Positions 1-12,200 of a stretch of 64,000 nucleotides of DNA are shown here, in pieces; positions within the stretch are counted from its first letter, which is position 1, and the number at the start of each line of letters is the position of its first letter. A program made the position numbers and the translations under genes. Under the pieces are notes generated by a model that was not told the origin of the DNA, searched no databases, and worked only from the letters and a program-made list of their open reading frames with translations. Origin of the DNA: Basidiobolus meristosporus CBS 931.73 (taxonomy: Eukaryota; Basidiobolomycota; Basidiobolomycetes; Basidiobolales; Basidiobolaceae); contig MCFE01000014.1 in NCBI GenBank assembly GCA_002104905.1, positions 124,001 through 188,000 on the forward strand, in the 5' to 3' direction.

Positions 1-912
1 AATCTCTCTTTTTGAAACACTGGTCTGATGTGTGTCCTTTCCTTTTGCAGTAGTTGCAAAATAGGTTGCTGTTGTCTTTGTAGGTTTTTGGGTACCTCCT
101 TTGTTGGTTATCATTTCTTATAAAAGCATTTTCTTCTTCCTTATTCTGTTAATTGATTTTTTGTTTCTTCTCCTGGCTGCATCTTTGTAGAATAGAATTT
201 TTGTCTCAGATACATTTTCTTGGCAGCTGAACATGACTGGTAGGTGTCTTCTTATGCCCTCCAGGCATTTTTTGCTGTTTTTGCTCTTGAACATTGAGTT
301 AGCAATTGTCTTTAACATTAAGGCAAATGCAGTTAAAGGGACTTTATTCCTTCTTCTGTTACTTGAAGGCTTCCTCTCCCACATTTTTAGGGGGGCATTC
401 TTCTCCCATGACAATATCCCAAAGGCCTCTTTCTTGTAGCAGCATCTTCATTGTCACCTTCCACACTTGGTGGTTAGATCCATCCAACTTTTCAGCAGAG
501 CAAAAAATTCCAGTAATAGCAGTGGCAGACATTGCAGAGAGTGACACCTTGTGGTTCATAACCTGTTGTAAGAGTCTTGGAGATATTGGAAGTGAATGGG
601 AGGACAAGTAGACTATGTGGTTTTCACTTAATGATTTATTGAATGTAAAAGTAGTATTTACACTTTACATGATCTTGGCATAACAAGCATGTATAATAGG
701 CTAAGGAAGGTCCTAAAAGCATGTGTGCAAAGCTTGGGGCTGTTTGGACAACTTTGAGAATTTTCATGTGCTGGGTACCTAGTATTTTGGTGAGAATATT
801 TCAAGTAAATCCCAACAAGGAATTTGGTCAGTATTCTATAGGACTTGAAGGTGATGATCTAAGTGACTAAGTTTGGTGAATATTTAGGTGGAATTACAAA
901 TTCTTTACAACA
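1..912 (-). mobile_element. Ty1/copia fragment (5' LTR plus part of gag), runs off the left edge
   Basis: Minus-strand gag sequence closely matching the gag of the two longer copia copies in this window (zinc-knuckle region at the left edge, MLLQERGLWDIVMGEE near 390-440), followed by an LTR at 564-912. About 200 bp of gag is missing near position 142, where the KKEEEN stretch joins directly to the INRI stretch further upstream. The primer-binding site next to the LTR has decayed (GGTTATGAACC instead of GGTTATGAGCCC). The rest of the element lies outside the window. Confidence 0.9.
564..912 (-). repeat. copia LTR (5' LTR of the left-edge fragment)
   Basis: A 349-bp sequence running TGTTGTAAGAG...TTTACAACA and collinear with the 350-bp LTRs at 1337, 6767, 18309 and 22645. 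It has more substitutions than those, so it is probably an older insertion. Confidence 0.9.
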
Positions 913-947
913 ATAGTGACCATCCGGAATAGCCCAACAGGCAAGTT

Positions 948-1112
948 TCAGGGCCTTCTATTAGCACCAGAGTCCAGAATTTGACCTTGAATTTCATATA
1001 TGGAAGACTCCTGCACAAAGTATTAAGAAAATTAAGTGCAAATAAGAAGGAAACAGAAAACACTTTAATAAGCAATGACAACCAACAAAGGAGATACCCA
1101 AGACCTTTTATA
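948..1112 (+). pseudogene. copia gag fragment in opposite orientation
   Basis: The plus strand here aligns with the part of copia gag that encodes LESRTEDLTLNYVYGRLL to NDNQQRRYPRP, with many substitutions and no open frame. It is an internal scrap with no LTR attached, probably left by rearrangement among nested copies. Confidence 0.75.
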
Positions 1113-1113
1113 G

Positions 1114-1259
1114 AATAGAAGCTTTACAAAGGATCTCCTTGGATAGACTGGGGAAGATAGTCCACAGTACTTGGTATAAATCCTCTTCAATATGACAAAA
1201 GGAAACTCAGTGATAGTGATGGGACTGATAAGATAAGACCATTCAAATGAATCAGTCAT
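1114..1259 (-). pseudogene. PIF/Harbinger-like transposase, N-terminal remnant (Harb-B)
   Basis: The minus strand encodes a stretch very similar to the first 47 residues of the intact transposase at 16536-17420 (here SFEWSYLISPITITEFPF, there SSEWSFLINPITTTGFPF). The match stops abruptly at about 1114, where copia gag scrap begins. The start-codon side continues into the Harb-B intergenic spacer (1260-1336), which resumes at 7117 beyond the copia insertion. Confidence 0.85.
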
Positions 1260-1336
1260 AATAAGATTGGTAGGTGATTGTGTAGAGGTGATTTGATTCA
1301 ATATGGCACAATCAGCTTAATTTATCTGGTTTTCCT

Positions 1337-1686
1337 TGTTGTAGGAGTTTTGGAGATATTGGAAGTGATTGGGAGAACAAGTAGATTATGTGGTTTTCAC
1401 TATATGATTTATTGAATGTAAAAGTAGTATTTATACTTTTATCTGGTCTTGGCATAAAAAGCACATAAAATAGGCTAAGGAAGGTCCCAAGAACATGTGT
1501 GCAAAGTTTGGGGCTGTTTGGACAACTTTGACAATTTTTCATGTTCTGGGTACCTGGTATTTTGGTGAAAATATTCTAAGTAAATCCCAACAAGGAATTT
1601 GGTCAGTATTCTCTAGGATTTGAAGGTAATGATCTAAGTGACTAAGTTAGGTGAATATTTAGGTGGAAATACAAATTTTTACAACA
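1337..1686 (-). repeat. copia-1 3' LTR (left)
   Basis: 350 bp, TGTTGTAGGAG...TTTACAACA, with TTCCT duplicated immediately outside. A purine-rich strand lies just inside (AGTGGGAG on the minus strand), the usual position of the plus-strand primer. Confidence 0.95.
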
Positions 1687-1717
1687 CTCCCACTCAGCTA
1701 AATGTTCATACTGACTA

Positions 1718-4700
1718 GTCCTAATTTTGACCTAAGATATTCAAACTTGTCTCTAGCTAATGGTTTGGTAAATATGTCTGCAATCATTTCATCTGTAGGA
1801 CAGTAAACTAAGCTAACTAAGTTATTCTCTATAGCTTCACGTATGAAATGATGTCTAATATCTATGTGCTTGGTTTTGCATAAAAAGTTGGATTTCTACC
1901 TAATTGTATACATCCTTGATTATCTTGAAATAAAGTAATAGGCATTTTTTGACATAGGCCTAAATCTGTAAACAGCTTTCTTAACCACATTGCTTCTTTT
2001 GTAGCTTCACAGGCTGCCATATACTCTGCCTCTGTGGTGGAAAGTGCTACGGTTGGTTGCTTTCTTGAATTCCATGAAATTGCTCCTTTACAGTAAAGAA
2101 AAGTGTATCCTGTGGTGGATCTTCTGTCTTCTAAATTCCGTCCCCAATCTGCATCAGAGTATCCCACAAGATCTTGTTCTGAGTCCTTATAAGTGTATCT
2201 TAAGCAGATATCAGCAGTTCCTTTCAGGTATCTAAAAATCTGCTCAATTGCTGCAATATGATCAGATCCATAGTTCTGATTATGTTGGCTGACAACTCCC
2301 ACTGAATATGAGATATCTGGACGTGTTCCAAGCATGATATACATCAGACTGCCGATCATAGATTGACAAGGAAAGTTAGGGCTTTCAGATGGCACCAAGC
2401 TCTCTTGATTTGGTTGAGTTTTGACCAAGTTAAGGTTTGTCTCCATTGGGGTAGCTGCCGGTTTACAGTCTTCCATTTGGTACTTCTTTAGTATATCTTG
2501 AATATACTTGGACTGGCTTAGGGTGATTGTATGGGTACTTCTGTCTATGGAGAACTTAATCCCTATGTAGTAACTAAGTTCTCCCAAATCTTGAACTCCT
2601 TAGATAGGCCGGATTTAGTTTCTTCTAATGTTTCTAGGTTATTGGCGGCTATAATAAGATCATCCAGAAATATAGAGCTAATAGAACTGGATTTGCTCTA
2701 TCTGGCTTATAGTATATACTATAGTCAGCATTACTTCTTTTGAAACTCAGAGATTCCAAATAAGAATCTATGTTGCAATTCCAGGCTCTTGGTGATTGTT
2801 TGAGACCATATAGTGACTTTTTAAGCTTGCAGACCAAATGGGGGCTATCTTGGTCAACAAACCCATCAGGCTGGTCCATATACACGTCCTCATCAAGTTC
2901 TCCATTCAAAAATGCAGTTTTTACATCCATTTGATGAATAAAAAACTTATATTTGGCTGCAATAGCCAATGTTAATCTGATGGAATTAAACTTGGCTACC
3001 GGTCCAAAGGTCTCAGTATAGTCAAGTCCTTTTGTTTGAGAGTATCCTTTGGCTACAAGTCTTGCTTTGTATCTTTCAATTATACCATCAGCCTTGTATT
3101 TTGTCTTGAAGACCCATCTGCATCCAATTGATTTTTGGTCAATTGGTAATTTGACTAAGTCCCAAGTTTGATTTTCCATCAGTGCCTGATATTCCTCAGT
3201 CATTGCAGATCTCCAAAACTTTATCTGAGGGCTATTTAGGGCCTCTTTTACAGTCTGGGGTTCATCAATATGGACTGAATAGGCATAGGCTAAGTTAGTA
3301 CCCTCATTGATATAGTAATTTAGGCTATTTCTTGTCCAATTTGATCTCTGGGCATTTGATACTGGAATGATCACTTCTGGGATATTCCTGGGCACTGATT
3401 CTGGCTGAACCATGGTTGTAGAGTCCTCTGGAGTGAAAAAATTCTCATTGTTTTGCTCTGATTCAATCCTGACAATTGGTGGACTTGAGATCAAATTTTT
3501 GTCATCATCTGATGTCATTTTTTGTGAAAATTTTGAATTTTGATCAAACAACACATCCCTGGACTTGATAAGCTTTGTTGCTTTGGTATTGTAGAGTCTG
3601 TATGCCTTACTCTCATTGTAGTAGCCCAAAAATATGCATTTTACACTTTTTGGCTCAAATTTTGACTGATTTCCGGCCAATTTTTTGGCATATGCTGTAC
3701 ACCCAAATATTCTTAGATGTTCTGCACTTGGTCTGTATCCATACCATGCTTCAAATGGAGTAGAATCACAAAGTATTCTGTTATAACTCCTATTTTAAAG
3801 ATATACAGCAGTGGCAACTGATTCCGCCCAAAAATCATAGGATAATTTTTGATCATGGATCATAGATCTTGCCATATCAATTATTGATCTGTTAGCTTGT
3901 TCTGCTACTCCATTTTGCTGTGGGGAGTTGTGGTAATGGAAAGTATTCCATTACTACAATATCTCTAAACCAATATTGCACTCATTTCTTTATTTTGCTT
4001 TTTGCTATCATAACACACAAGTGAAAGATCAAGAATTTCAAACTTTGATGAGCAAATGCTCCAGACCCTGACAAGCAATCCACCCAAGAATATTATGTCA
4101 TACAGAACACATAGTAGCCAACACATGTTTCAAATTACAGCTCATTTGAAGCAGTACTTAAGGAGTAATGACCAAAAGAGTCCAACTATTATATATACTA
4201 TGCCTTATTGCTAGGATTCCTATGGTGACTTTGATTGCGTGTAGCTTTTGAACCAGCCAATCAAATCACGTGAAATTTTCACAGGTGCTGCGCCTATGTC
4301 CAATCTGCGCCACTGCAAATTTTAGCTTTGTATCAAGTGTATTGCTTGCGCAATTGCCCAAAAACTTTGATTCTTCAAAATTTTCATATATATGACTTCC
4401 CCAGCTGAAAAATAAAGAGAGAGCCTCTCTTTCCAGAATCTCCACACTACAATTACAAGTTTAAAGGTTATAAGACTTCCCCTGCATCACTTGCACTGTT
4501 GAGTATTCTGACTTTGATTGGTGCTACATCAGTAAAGAGACTGCAAAGCTCACAAGAATCCAATCTAAGTTCTACAAGAAACTACCACTTTTCTGTTGGA
4601 AAAGTCCCCTCTAAGAAACCCCGTTACTCTAAAGACACCCCTTTAGACACCCCTTTAGGTCTAAAGACCCCTTTAGTGACTTCTACAACACACCCCTTTA

Positions 4701-6766
4701 GGTTAAAGGGGAGTTCAGAATTTCCACATTAGGAAATATTTTCTCAGAAAGGAAAGTGACTTCCAAATAATGAAAATCTATCATAAAAGTAAATAAGCCC
4801 ATTAGTGAACAGAAGGTCAGAACACTGCTGTAGAAGTGATAAACACTGCCTACAGTATATTTTGAGCCCAAGATTGAGGAAATTAGTGAAAGTTATATCT
4901 TCTATTGGTATATCAAACTCCCAATAAACTATTTCAGTATTAGCATACTGGAAGTTGTTGTATATTGTTGATTAGCTTCTACATTGTAGAACAAGCCCCA
5001 AACTAATCACAATACACCACAACAGAGTATGGTACAGTAGTCTCTTGCTGTATCCCATGAATTTTGCAGAAGTGGATGAAGAGTTTTGAGGTATATTCTC
5101 CACCATTGTCAGAGCGTATTTTCTTGATTTTTTCACCAGTTTCTCTCTCCACCATGGCTTGAAACTCCCTGAACTTAGACAGAGCTTCTTCCTTTCTCTC
5201 CATGAAGTAGACCCAGGTGTATCTTGTATAATCATCAATAAAAGTGATTAAATACTTCATCCCGCCTAAGGATAAATTTTGCATTGGTCCACACAGATCT
5301 GAGTGAATTAGATCTAATTTTTTCTTAGTTTTGATTAACCCAGAGCTCTTGAACGGTTGTCTGGCTTGTTTCCCATATATGCAGGCTTCACAGTGCTCCA
5401 AATTAGCTGGGGGATCAATTTTCACTCCAGAAATTAGCTGATCTTTGATCATTTTACGCAAATAATCAAATTTGATGTGTCCAAATCTCCTGTGCCAAAG
5501 CATTGGTGTTTCTTCATTTAAGTTACTTATATTGGCTTCCAGATATGATGGAATATAAGTCAACTTGTATAGATTCTGATCTCTGATGCCCAAAGCAATA
5601 TGGGCACCATTTTGATCAGTGATCCTGCATCCAGAGTTGTCAAAACTGAAACTGAGTCCTTCTGCTGTGGCCTTACTTACAGAGAGTAGGTTCTTGGCTA
5701 TTTCTGTTACATAGAGTACTTCTTCAAAGGTCAGTGTATGGCTTCCTTCACTGCTTCTAGGGTTTACTTGGATAGTTCCTTCTCCCACCGCATCAAGTGT
5801 TCTATTGTCACCCATGAAAACCTTCTTAATTGGAATTTCTGATATTGGGTAAAAAGTTCTTATTGGTGTGTAAAGTGTTGAGAAGCTCCAGAGTCAATAT
5901 ATCATGTCTGAGAATCCTTGTTTGTGGTCATATTTAGTGCAGATATGAATAGTCTATCTTCAGTTGTTGCAGCATTTCCATATTCAGGCTTCTTTTGCTG
6001 ATAATCTCTCTTTTTGAGACACCGGTCTGATGTGTGTCCTTTCCTTTTGCAGTAGTTGCAAAATAGGTTGCTGTTGCCTTTGTAGGTTTTTGGGTACCTC
6101 CTTTGTTGGTTATCATTGCTTATAAAAACATTTTCTTCTTCCTTCTTATTGGCGCTTGATTTTCTTAATTCTTCATCCAGGAGCCTTCCATATACGTAAT
6201 TTAAGGTCAAATCTTCAGTTCTGGACTCTAGGGCTGATACAAGGCCCTGAAACTTGTCTGTCAGGCTATTCAGGATGGTAACTATCACATCCTCATCAGT
6301 AGTTGGTATGCCCACAGATTCCATCTCATCTACCAGCACGGTAATTCTGTTAATTAGATTTTTCATTTCTTCTCCTGGCAGCATCATTGTAGTAAAGAAT
6401 TTTCGTCTCAGATACATTTTCTTAGCAGCTGAACAAGACTGGTAGGTGTCTTCTAGTGCCTTCCAGGCATTCTTTGCCGTTTTTGCTCTTGAGCATTGAA
6501 TTAGCAATTTGTCCTTGACATTAAGGCAAATGCAGTTAAAGGCACTTTGTCCTTTCTTCTGGTACTTTAAGGCATCCTCTCCCACATTTTTAAGAGGGCA
6601 TTCTTCTCCCATGACAATATCTCAAAGGCCTCTTTCTTGTAGCAGCATCTTTATCTTCACCTTCCACACTTAGTAGTTAGATCCATCCAACTTTTCAGCA
6701 GAGGGAAAAATTCCAGTAATAGCAGTAGTAGACATTACAGAGAGTGACAGTTGGGGGCTCATAACC
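1718..6766 (-). pseudogene. copia-1 gag-pol, disrupted
   Basis: Minus-strand pieces in order are: Gag with a zinc knuckle (5902-6612, upstream part broken by a stop after LDGSNY), protease and integrase core (5003-5815, with LWHRRFGHIKFDYL and the HSDLCGPM region), the inserted element, the RT region (2649 to about 3780, with VYMDQPDGF and SLYGLKQSPRAW, broken by a frameshift near 2649) and RNase H (1862-2587, with ALSTTEAEYMA). The frame is lost several times, so this copy cannot make the enzymes. It remains useful as an outgroup for the better-preserved copia-2. Confidence 0.95.
3929..5024. mobile_element. 1,096-bp insertion inside copia-1, probably a solo LTR or short non-autonomous element
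   Basis: Comparison with copia-2 shows an exact interruption: GGGGAGT|...|GAGTATGG here against uninterrupted GGGGAGTATGG. The target GAGT is duplicated (3925-3928 and 5025-5028). The insert begins TGTGGTAATGG and ends CCACAACA, so it has the TG...CA ends of an LTR. It starts with a hairpin (GTAATGGAA and TTCCATTAC around a 4-nt loop) and contains a cluster of CCCCTTTAG motifs near 4620-4710. No coding capacity was recognised, and no second copy or parent element is in the window. Confidence 0.75.
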
Positions 6767-7116
6767 TGTTGTAAGAGTCTTGGAGATATTGGAAGTGATT
6801 GGGAGAACAAGTAGATTATGTGGTTTTCACTTAATGATTTATTGAATGTAGAAGTAGTATTTATACTTTTACCTGGTCTTGGCATTACAAACACGTAGAA
6901 TAGGTTAAGGAAAGTCCCAAGAACATGTGTGCAAAGTTTGGGGCTGTTTGGACAACTTTGAGAATTTTTCATGTTCTGGGTACCTGGTATTTTGGTGAAA
7001 ATATTCTAAGTAAATCCCAACAAGGAATTTGGTCAGTATTCTCTAGGATTTGAAGGTAATGATCTAAGTGACTAAGTTAGGTGAATATTTAGGTGGAAAT
7101 ACAAATTTTTACAACA
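6767..7116 (-). repeat. copia-1 5' LTR (right)
   Basis: 350 bp, TGTTGTAAGAG...TTTACAACA, followed by the TTCCT duplication. Just inside it the minus strand reads GGTTATGAGCCCCC, the same primer-binding site as in copia-2. Confidence 0.95.
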
Positions 7117-7402
7117 TTCCTTGCATTATGATTAATTCTCCACCAATTCCCATGTTTCCCATCTTTATGTTGCAAAAATCATCTGCAAACAATGACTTGG
7201 TAATTTTATTAATGATTCACTCACAAATGTGTAATCAAATAGGAAATATGCAATTGATGTGATCAGATCCATGTCAATGCAATCCAAGATGCATCATAAA
7301 TAAAATATGGCAGCTCAACAATTACATTAGTTTTCATGTATATCTCATGTAAGACTAGATTGATGCCAATATACTACTGTATAAATATCCAAATCTGTGA
7401 AT

Positions 7403-7985
7403 ATGGTCCCCTTACCATCCCCCAGCTCACAAGTGTGGTCTGGACTAGAAAAGTCAACATCAGATCTGTTTGAGTTGTTGCCTAATGATATTAGTGTTGC
7501 CTAAGTGTCTACAATGAGCCTTCATACAGATATTTGGGCACTACTGATTAATCTAATGGCCTGGATACTTCAGAGTGTTGAAAGAGCTGGAACAGTCTTG
7601 TAGGAAGCTGTATCAAGATGCCAGCATATATATGTAAGAAGATATATAACAAGTCAAGTATTGATATCAAGAATAAGTTGTGAGTGAGGGGATTTGATGA
7701 GGAAGCTGCACACAAACAATTCTGTGCACAATCTGCTTAGTACAGCCCAAATGCATCTATTTGTACCTCAACTTTGGGAACTAAGGAGATTTTGAATGAG
7801 TTTTTGCCTTAAATGACTGATGTACTGCATGATGTATTAGTAGTGCTAAGTGGCTTCCAAGTGCAATATACACACAACTCATCAAGGCAAAAGTTCCAAA
7901 GTATTAGACAAGGGTAACTGAATACCTTGAGGAATCAGAAGGTGAGCTTCAAGAGGAAGAATACAGACTGCAGGCTGTGAGTACT
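7403..7985 (+). pseudogene. Harb-B companion gene, 5' part, decayed
   Basis: Collinear with the companion gene of Harb-A: it begins ATGGTCCCCTTACCATC and contains the segment encoding SLHTDIWALLINL, then a degenerate match through the region that in Harb-A encodes EEYRPQA. There are several stops and substitutions. The match ends at about 7985, where the gypsy-related sequence begins. A short further match lies at about 14055-14094. Confidence 0.85.
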
Positions 7986-8352
7986 AAATGCAGTACCCAC
8001 TCTTTGCCCAAGAGTTCTCCCCAGAGTCTAACCCAAAGTCCCCCAGTATTCTCCCTATGATTCCCCCATGTCCCCTTCCTCCTATCCCTGCCCTTATCTA
8101 GTTAGAACACTTACCATAACAGGAAGGTGTTCACACCCCTATTTTATAGCACATTGTCTATTATCTAAGCCCCCAAGTGATATATATCTACCCAATTGAA
8201 CCAAGCAAGAGAACAAGGAGATTTGGGACAAACAAACACAAGTCTTTATTACCTTGCTACCTTCTATCAGAAGCTATTCTGAACCAAGTGGTACTGACTT
8301 GACCTACAAGCTCTCCCACTCATCAAGTACAGTCAGTAATAACCCACATATT

Positions 8353-8369
8353 TGGTGCCATCTCTGCGG
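8353..8369 (+). other. probable primer-binding site of the gypsy element
   Basis: TGGTGCCATCTCTGCGG begins with TGG, the complement of the tRNA 3' CCA, five bases after a plausible LTR end (...CCCACA at 8348) and 20 bases before the gag ATG. This differs from the internal, half-tRNA type of site in the copia family. The tRNA was not identified. Confidence 0.55.
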
Positions 8370-8389
8370 AAATAAGCACAAGTGAGGTA

Positions 8390-9211
8390 ATGACTACTAC
8401 AATCAAACTAAAAACATACAAGGGAAAGAGAGAGAAAGCCCTTGAGTGGTTTGATAAGTTTGAGAGAGTTGCGGTTGATGCAGGATGGGGCAACAATAAG
8501 AAAGTAAGGGAGTTCACAAGACATATGGACGGGTCAGCATGGGAATGGCATTATGGGTTGGAAGATGCAGTTAAAGACTACTGGGATGCACTAGAAGAAG
8601 CCTACAAGACATGCTTTCTATATGCCAAAGGATACCACTACAAAGCCCTTCTACTGTCCTCACGGAAGAAAAGCAGTGGGAGCTATGAAGCCTACACTGA
8701 ACTGTTCCTCCAACAAGTTCAATGTCTCCCAAAGGACAAAATCGCCAAACAACAACTCATGAGGTATTACATCATGGGCTTAGACAACAAAATAAGACGT
8801 AGGGCATCCAAAGAACAACAGGGATGTAAAACACTGCAAGAGCTGGTCAAATGAGTGCAAGGGGTCATCTTAGCATTAGTCAAATGAGTAAGACAGGTTG
8901 TCTAGCTATAGGGGCTACCCTATAGTGATACAAATGATCAAAGGACAGGGATCCCCTGTAAGAAAGGAAAAAATGCCTTCCCAAAAGACCGTGAGTTAGA
9001 AGAACTATGGCAAAAGGTCCAAGAACTCTCAATCAACAATGTCCAAGAAGTCCCCAAAGAAAGTGATAAACTCTGGGAAGCTGTCTTAGATCTAAAGACC
9101 CAGGTACAAGCCCTGACCCAACAGATGGAACAACCGCAACAACAGTATCTGTGTTATGTGTGTGGAGAAGTAGGTCACCGGGCCCACAAATTTGAAAAAC
9201 AGTACGGATGA
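8390..9211 (+). pseudogene. gypsy gag (capsid and zinc knuckle), disrupted
   Basis: An open stretch from the ATG at 8390 to 8854 encodes a retrotransposon capsid-like protein with the motif ALEWFDKFERVAVDAGW and a glutamine- and lysine-rich tail. The same frame continues after stops to a zinc knuckle at about 9150-9193 (CYVCGEVGHRAHKF). It has the CX2CX4HX4C spacing, but the final cysteine is phenylalanine. The gag frame ends near 9211 and overlaps the protease frame by about 20 nt, with the downstream frame shifted by +1. Confidence 0.8.
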
Positions 9212-12200
9212 GAAGCCATACAAGACACAAAAGAGAAGAAGGCATCAAAAGACAGAGTCTCTTGCAGGAGGCCAACAGGACTCAGTCAATCTAAGCCCTC
9301 TGGTCAGGACAGTCAAAGTGCGGAAGAAGAAGTGTCAACATGATGCTTCTAGAGAGGAGGCAAAGGAACCTGTAGTAGTGGTTCCGTCAAAAGGAAAGAA
9401 CGCGGAATTTGGTGAAGAAGTACGGAATGAGCCTTGGGAAGAAGTGTTAAAATGGACAAAGAACGCTAGCACGTCTTCCCATGGCCTATTCCCCATAATG
9501 AAGGTACTGGAGCAAACCAAGGCAACCCTCCCAATAACCAATTTACTGGGACTTGCCCTGGCTCTAGTCAAGGAACTGATAGAGGGATTGAAGGAGATAA
9601 CAACCCTTCATGTCAACCAGACGGTCCTGCAAAAGCCGAATAAAGGTACATACGTAAAGGTACATATAGAAAATAAGGAGATTCTTGCCCTTATCAACAC
9701 AGGATCCTCTACGTTGATCATGTCACAGTCATTAGCAAAACATCTAAAATTAGACATAGTCCCCAACAACACCATCCCAGTATGGCTAGCAAATGACCAA
9801 CTAGACACAATGGTAGGTGTGGTGCCTAATTGCCCCATCCGGCTAGGCAACTTGATAATACACCAAGATGTTGTGGTTCTACCTGTTGCTGCCAACAACT
9901 TACTCATTGGCAAGAGTTGGTTTATCCAACATAAGATGGATATACTTTACAGTGCATCTGAACTCAGGTGGGATACTGAGAGTATCCCACTGATTCATAT
10001 CACCAAGGAGAGTGAGGCGTGTAGCAACAGTGTGACAATCATAGAAGTAAAACCGTTGCAGTCTCCAATCATCACACAAAAGGTGATAAAAATACCACCC
10101 GCCAGTGAGACGGTGATCTCATTAGAGACACCAATAGCTTATTTGATGAGCGGAAGAATGATAACCGCAGCAAAGGCATCCAAGCAACTGGAAGGAATCT
10201 TGATCCGTAAAGTATGGATACCACTGAAATTTGAAATGCAAAGTCTTAAGTGCTTAGTGGTCAACAACGGGCGACACATGATGACATTGCCTAGAGGAGT
10301 ACCATTGTTAAACCTAGAGGAAGTTGACGGAAACAACCAAGGACTACCTACAAACAAGGAACCAGAAGAACTCCCCAAACTAGATGTGGACCCCGGTCTA
10401 CCGCCTGCATTACAAGACAAGTTCCTAGAAGGAATATGCCTGTTTGCCTGAGTATTCTCTAAGAACCAAATAATTGGTCATATACCTGGGGTATATCACC
10501 AAATCCACCTCACTGACAAATACCCCATCAAGCAAAAAGCCTATAGGAACTTGAAAATTGACACAGACTATATCAAAGAGACAATTGAAACTTTATTGAA
10601 AGACAACATCATTACAGAGAGCCAGTCTCCGTGGGCCTCCCCCATAGAGATAGTCCCAACAAAAGACGGAAAGCAACGCTTTTGCATTGACTACCAAAAA
10701 TTGAACACTGTCACCCAGAAGGATGTGTATCCACTACCGTGAATAGATGACCTGTTGGACAGATTAATCAGAGCTAAATATTTTAGCTCTCTTGACTTAA
10801 TCTCCGGGTATTGGCAAGTAGAAGTAGCCGTGGAAGATTGACCCAAAACCGCTTTTATAACATTGTTTGGATTATACAAATGGAACCGACTACCCTTTGG
10901 CTTGTGCAATGCCCCCGCTACGTTCCAAAGGATGATTGACAAGGTGCTAGGAAATCTATGATGGGAATGCGCTCTTGTGTATCTGGACAACATCACAGTA
11001 TATTCCCCCAATGTAGAAGCACATATACACAACGTGCAACATATCCTAACAGCCCTCCTCAAGAACCAACTCAAACTACATCCAAAGAAGTGCCATTTCC
11101 TGTATACAAAATTGTTGTTCCTGGGCCACAAGATCTTGGCAGATGGAATATACCCATCTACTTCACTCCTGAAAGCCATTCAAGATACACCCGCACCAAA
11201 GGATATTAATGCAGTGTTGGGATTCCTAGGATTAGCTGGCTACTATTGCCGCTTTGTCAAAAACTTTGCAATGATAGCAGCCCCTCTATACAAATTGACG
11301 CAAAAAGGCCAGTGTTTTGTATGGTTGGAGCCTCAAAAGAGAGCATTTGATCAGCTGAAACTTTGCCTGACGTCACCGCCAGTGTTACGTTTTCCCAATT
11401 GGGATGCAAGATTTTTTATTAACTGTGATGGAAGTCTTGCCGGTATAGGCGCTGTACTGGGACAATACCACCAACCCGGCAAATTCCACCCAATTGGTTA
11501 CATGAGCTGTTTGTTAAACAAACACAAACATCACTACCCCGTTACCAAGATAGAATGTCTGGCTGTTGTTTATTCAATTAAACAATTCCACACATACATA
11601 CATGGTTGCCAATTCACAATAGTAACAGACCACAGCACACTGGTCTGGCTGATGAAAACTAAAGACTTTACCAGTCAAGTAGCACATTGGGCCCTCCAAC
11701 TACAAGAATACAACTTCAAAGTAATTCATTGCGCTGGCAAGAAACACCAGGACGCAGACTTCCTCAGTTGCTATCCTGTTTGCCAAGTACGCGTCAGCAA
11801 TGACTACAAAGATGTAATCTGCTTTAAAAGAGGAGGGAAGTATCCCAAACACGTTGTTACAAACAAGCAGAAGAGAGACTTTTGAAAGAAATGGTGCCAG
11901 TACAAAGTACAAGAAAACCAATTATGGTTCCTCCAAGGACAGTTCAGAGTTGAGGTACCCCCAATAACTGCCTGCAAAGAAATCATACAAGAAAGACATA
12001 TGTCATTAGGACATGCTAACCCTCTAATGACATACAAGATGTTAAGAAAGACGTTTTATTGGAAAAAAATGATGACCAATGTTGTGAATACACTATGAAG
12101 ATGCTCCACCTGCGAAAGATTTAACCAAAGTCAAAAGATAGGGACAACCGCACCAATACTGCTTGACCTACCCTTCTATTGGTTAGGGATTGACTTTGTT

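Larger units (their letters stand above)
1337..7116 (-). mobile_element. Ty1/copia element, full length but decayed (copia-1)
   Basis: Bounded by two 350-bp LTRs (1337-1686 and 6767-7116) and flanked by a perfect 5-bp duplication, TTCCT at 1332-1336 and 7117-7121. The internal region encodes Gag, protease, integrase, reverse transcriptase and RNase H on the minus strand in canonical copia order, broken by stops, frameshifts and a 1,096-bp insertion at 3929-5024. It sits inside the intergenic spacer of the older Harb-B element. Confidence 0.97.

Noticed and set aside
4499-4732. 77-codon frame inside the 1,096-bp insertion
   Set aside because: Its lower part is only the translated CCCCTTTAG repeat cluster; no protein family is visible.
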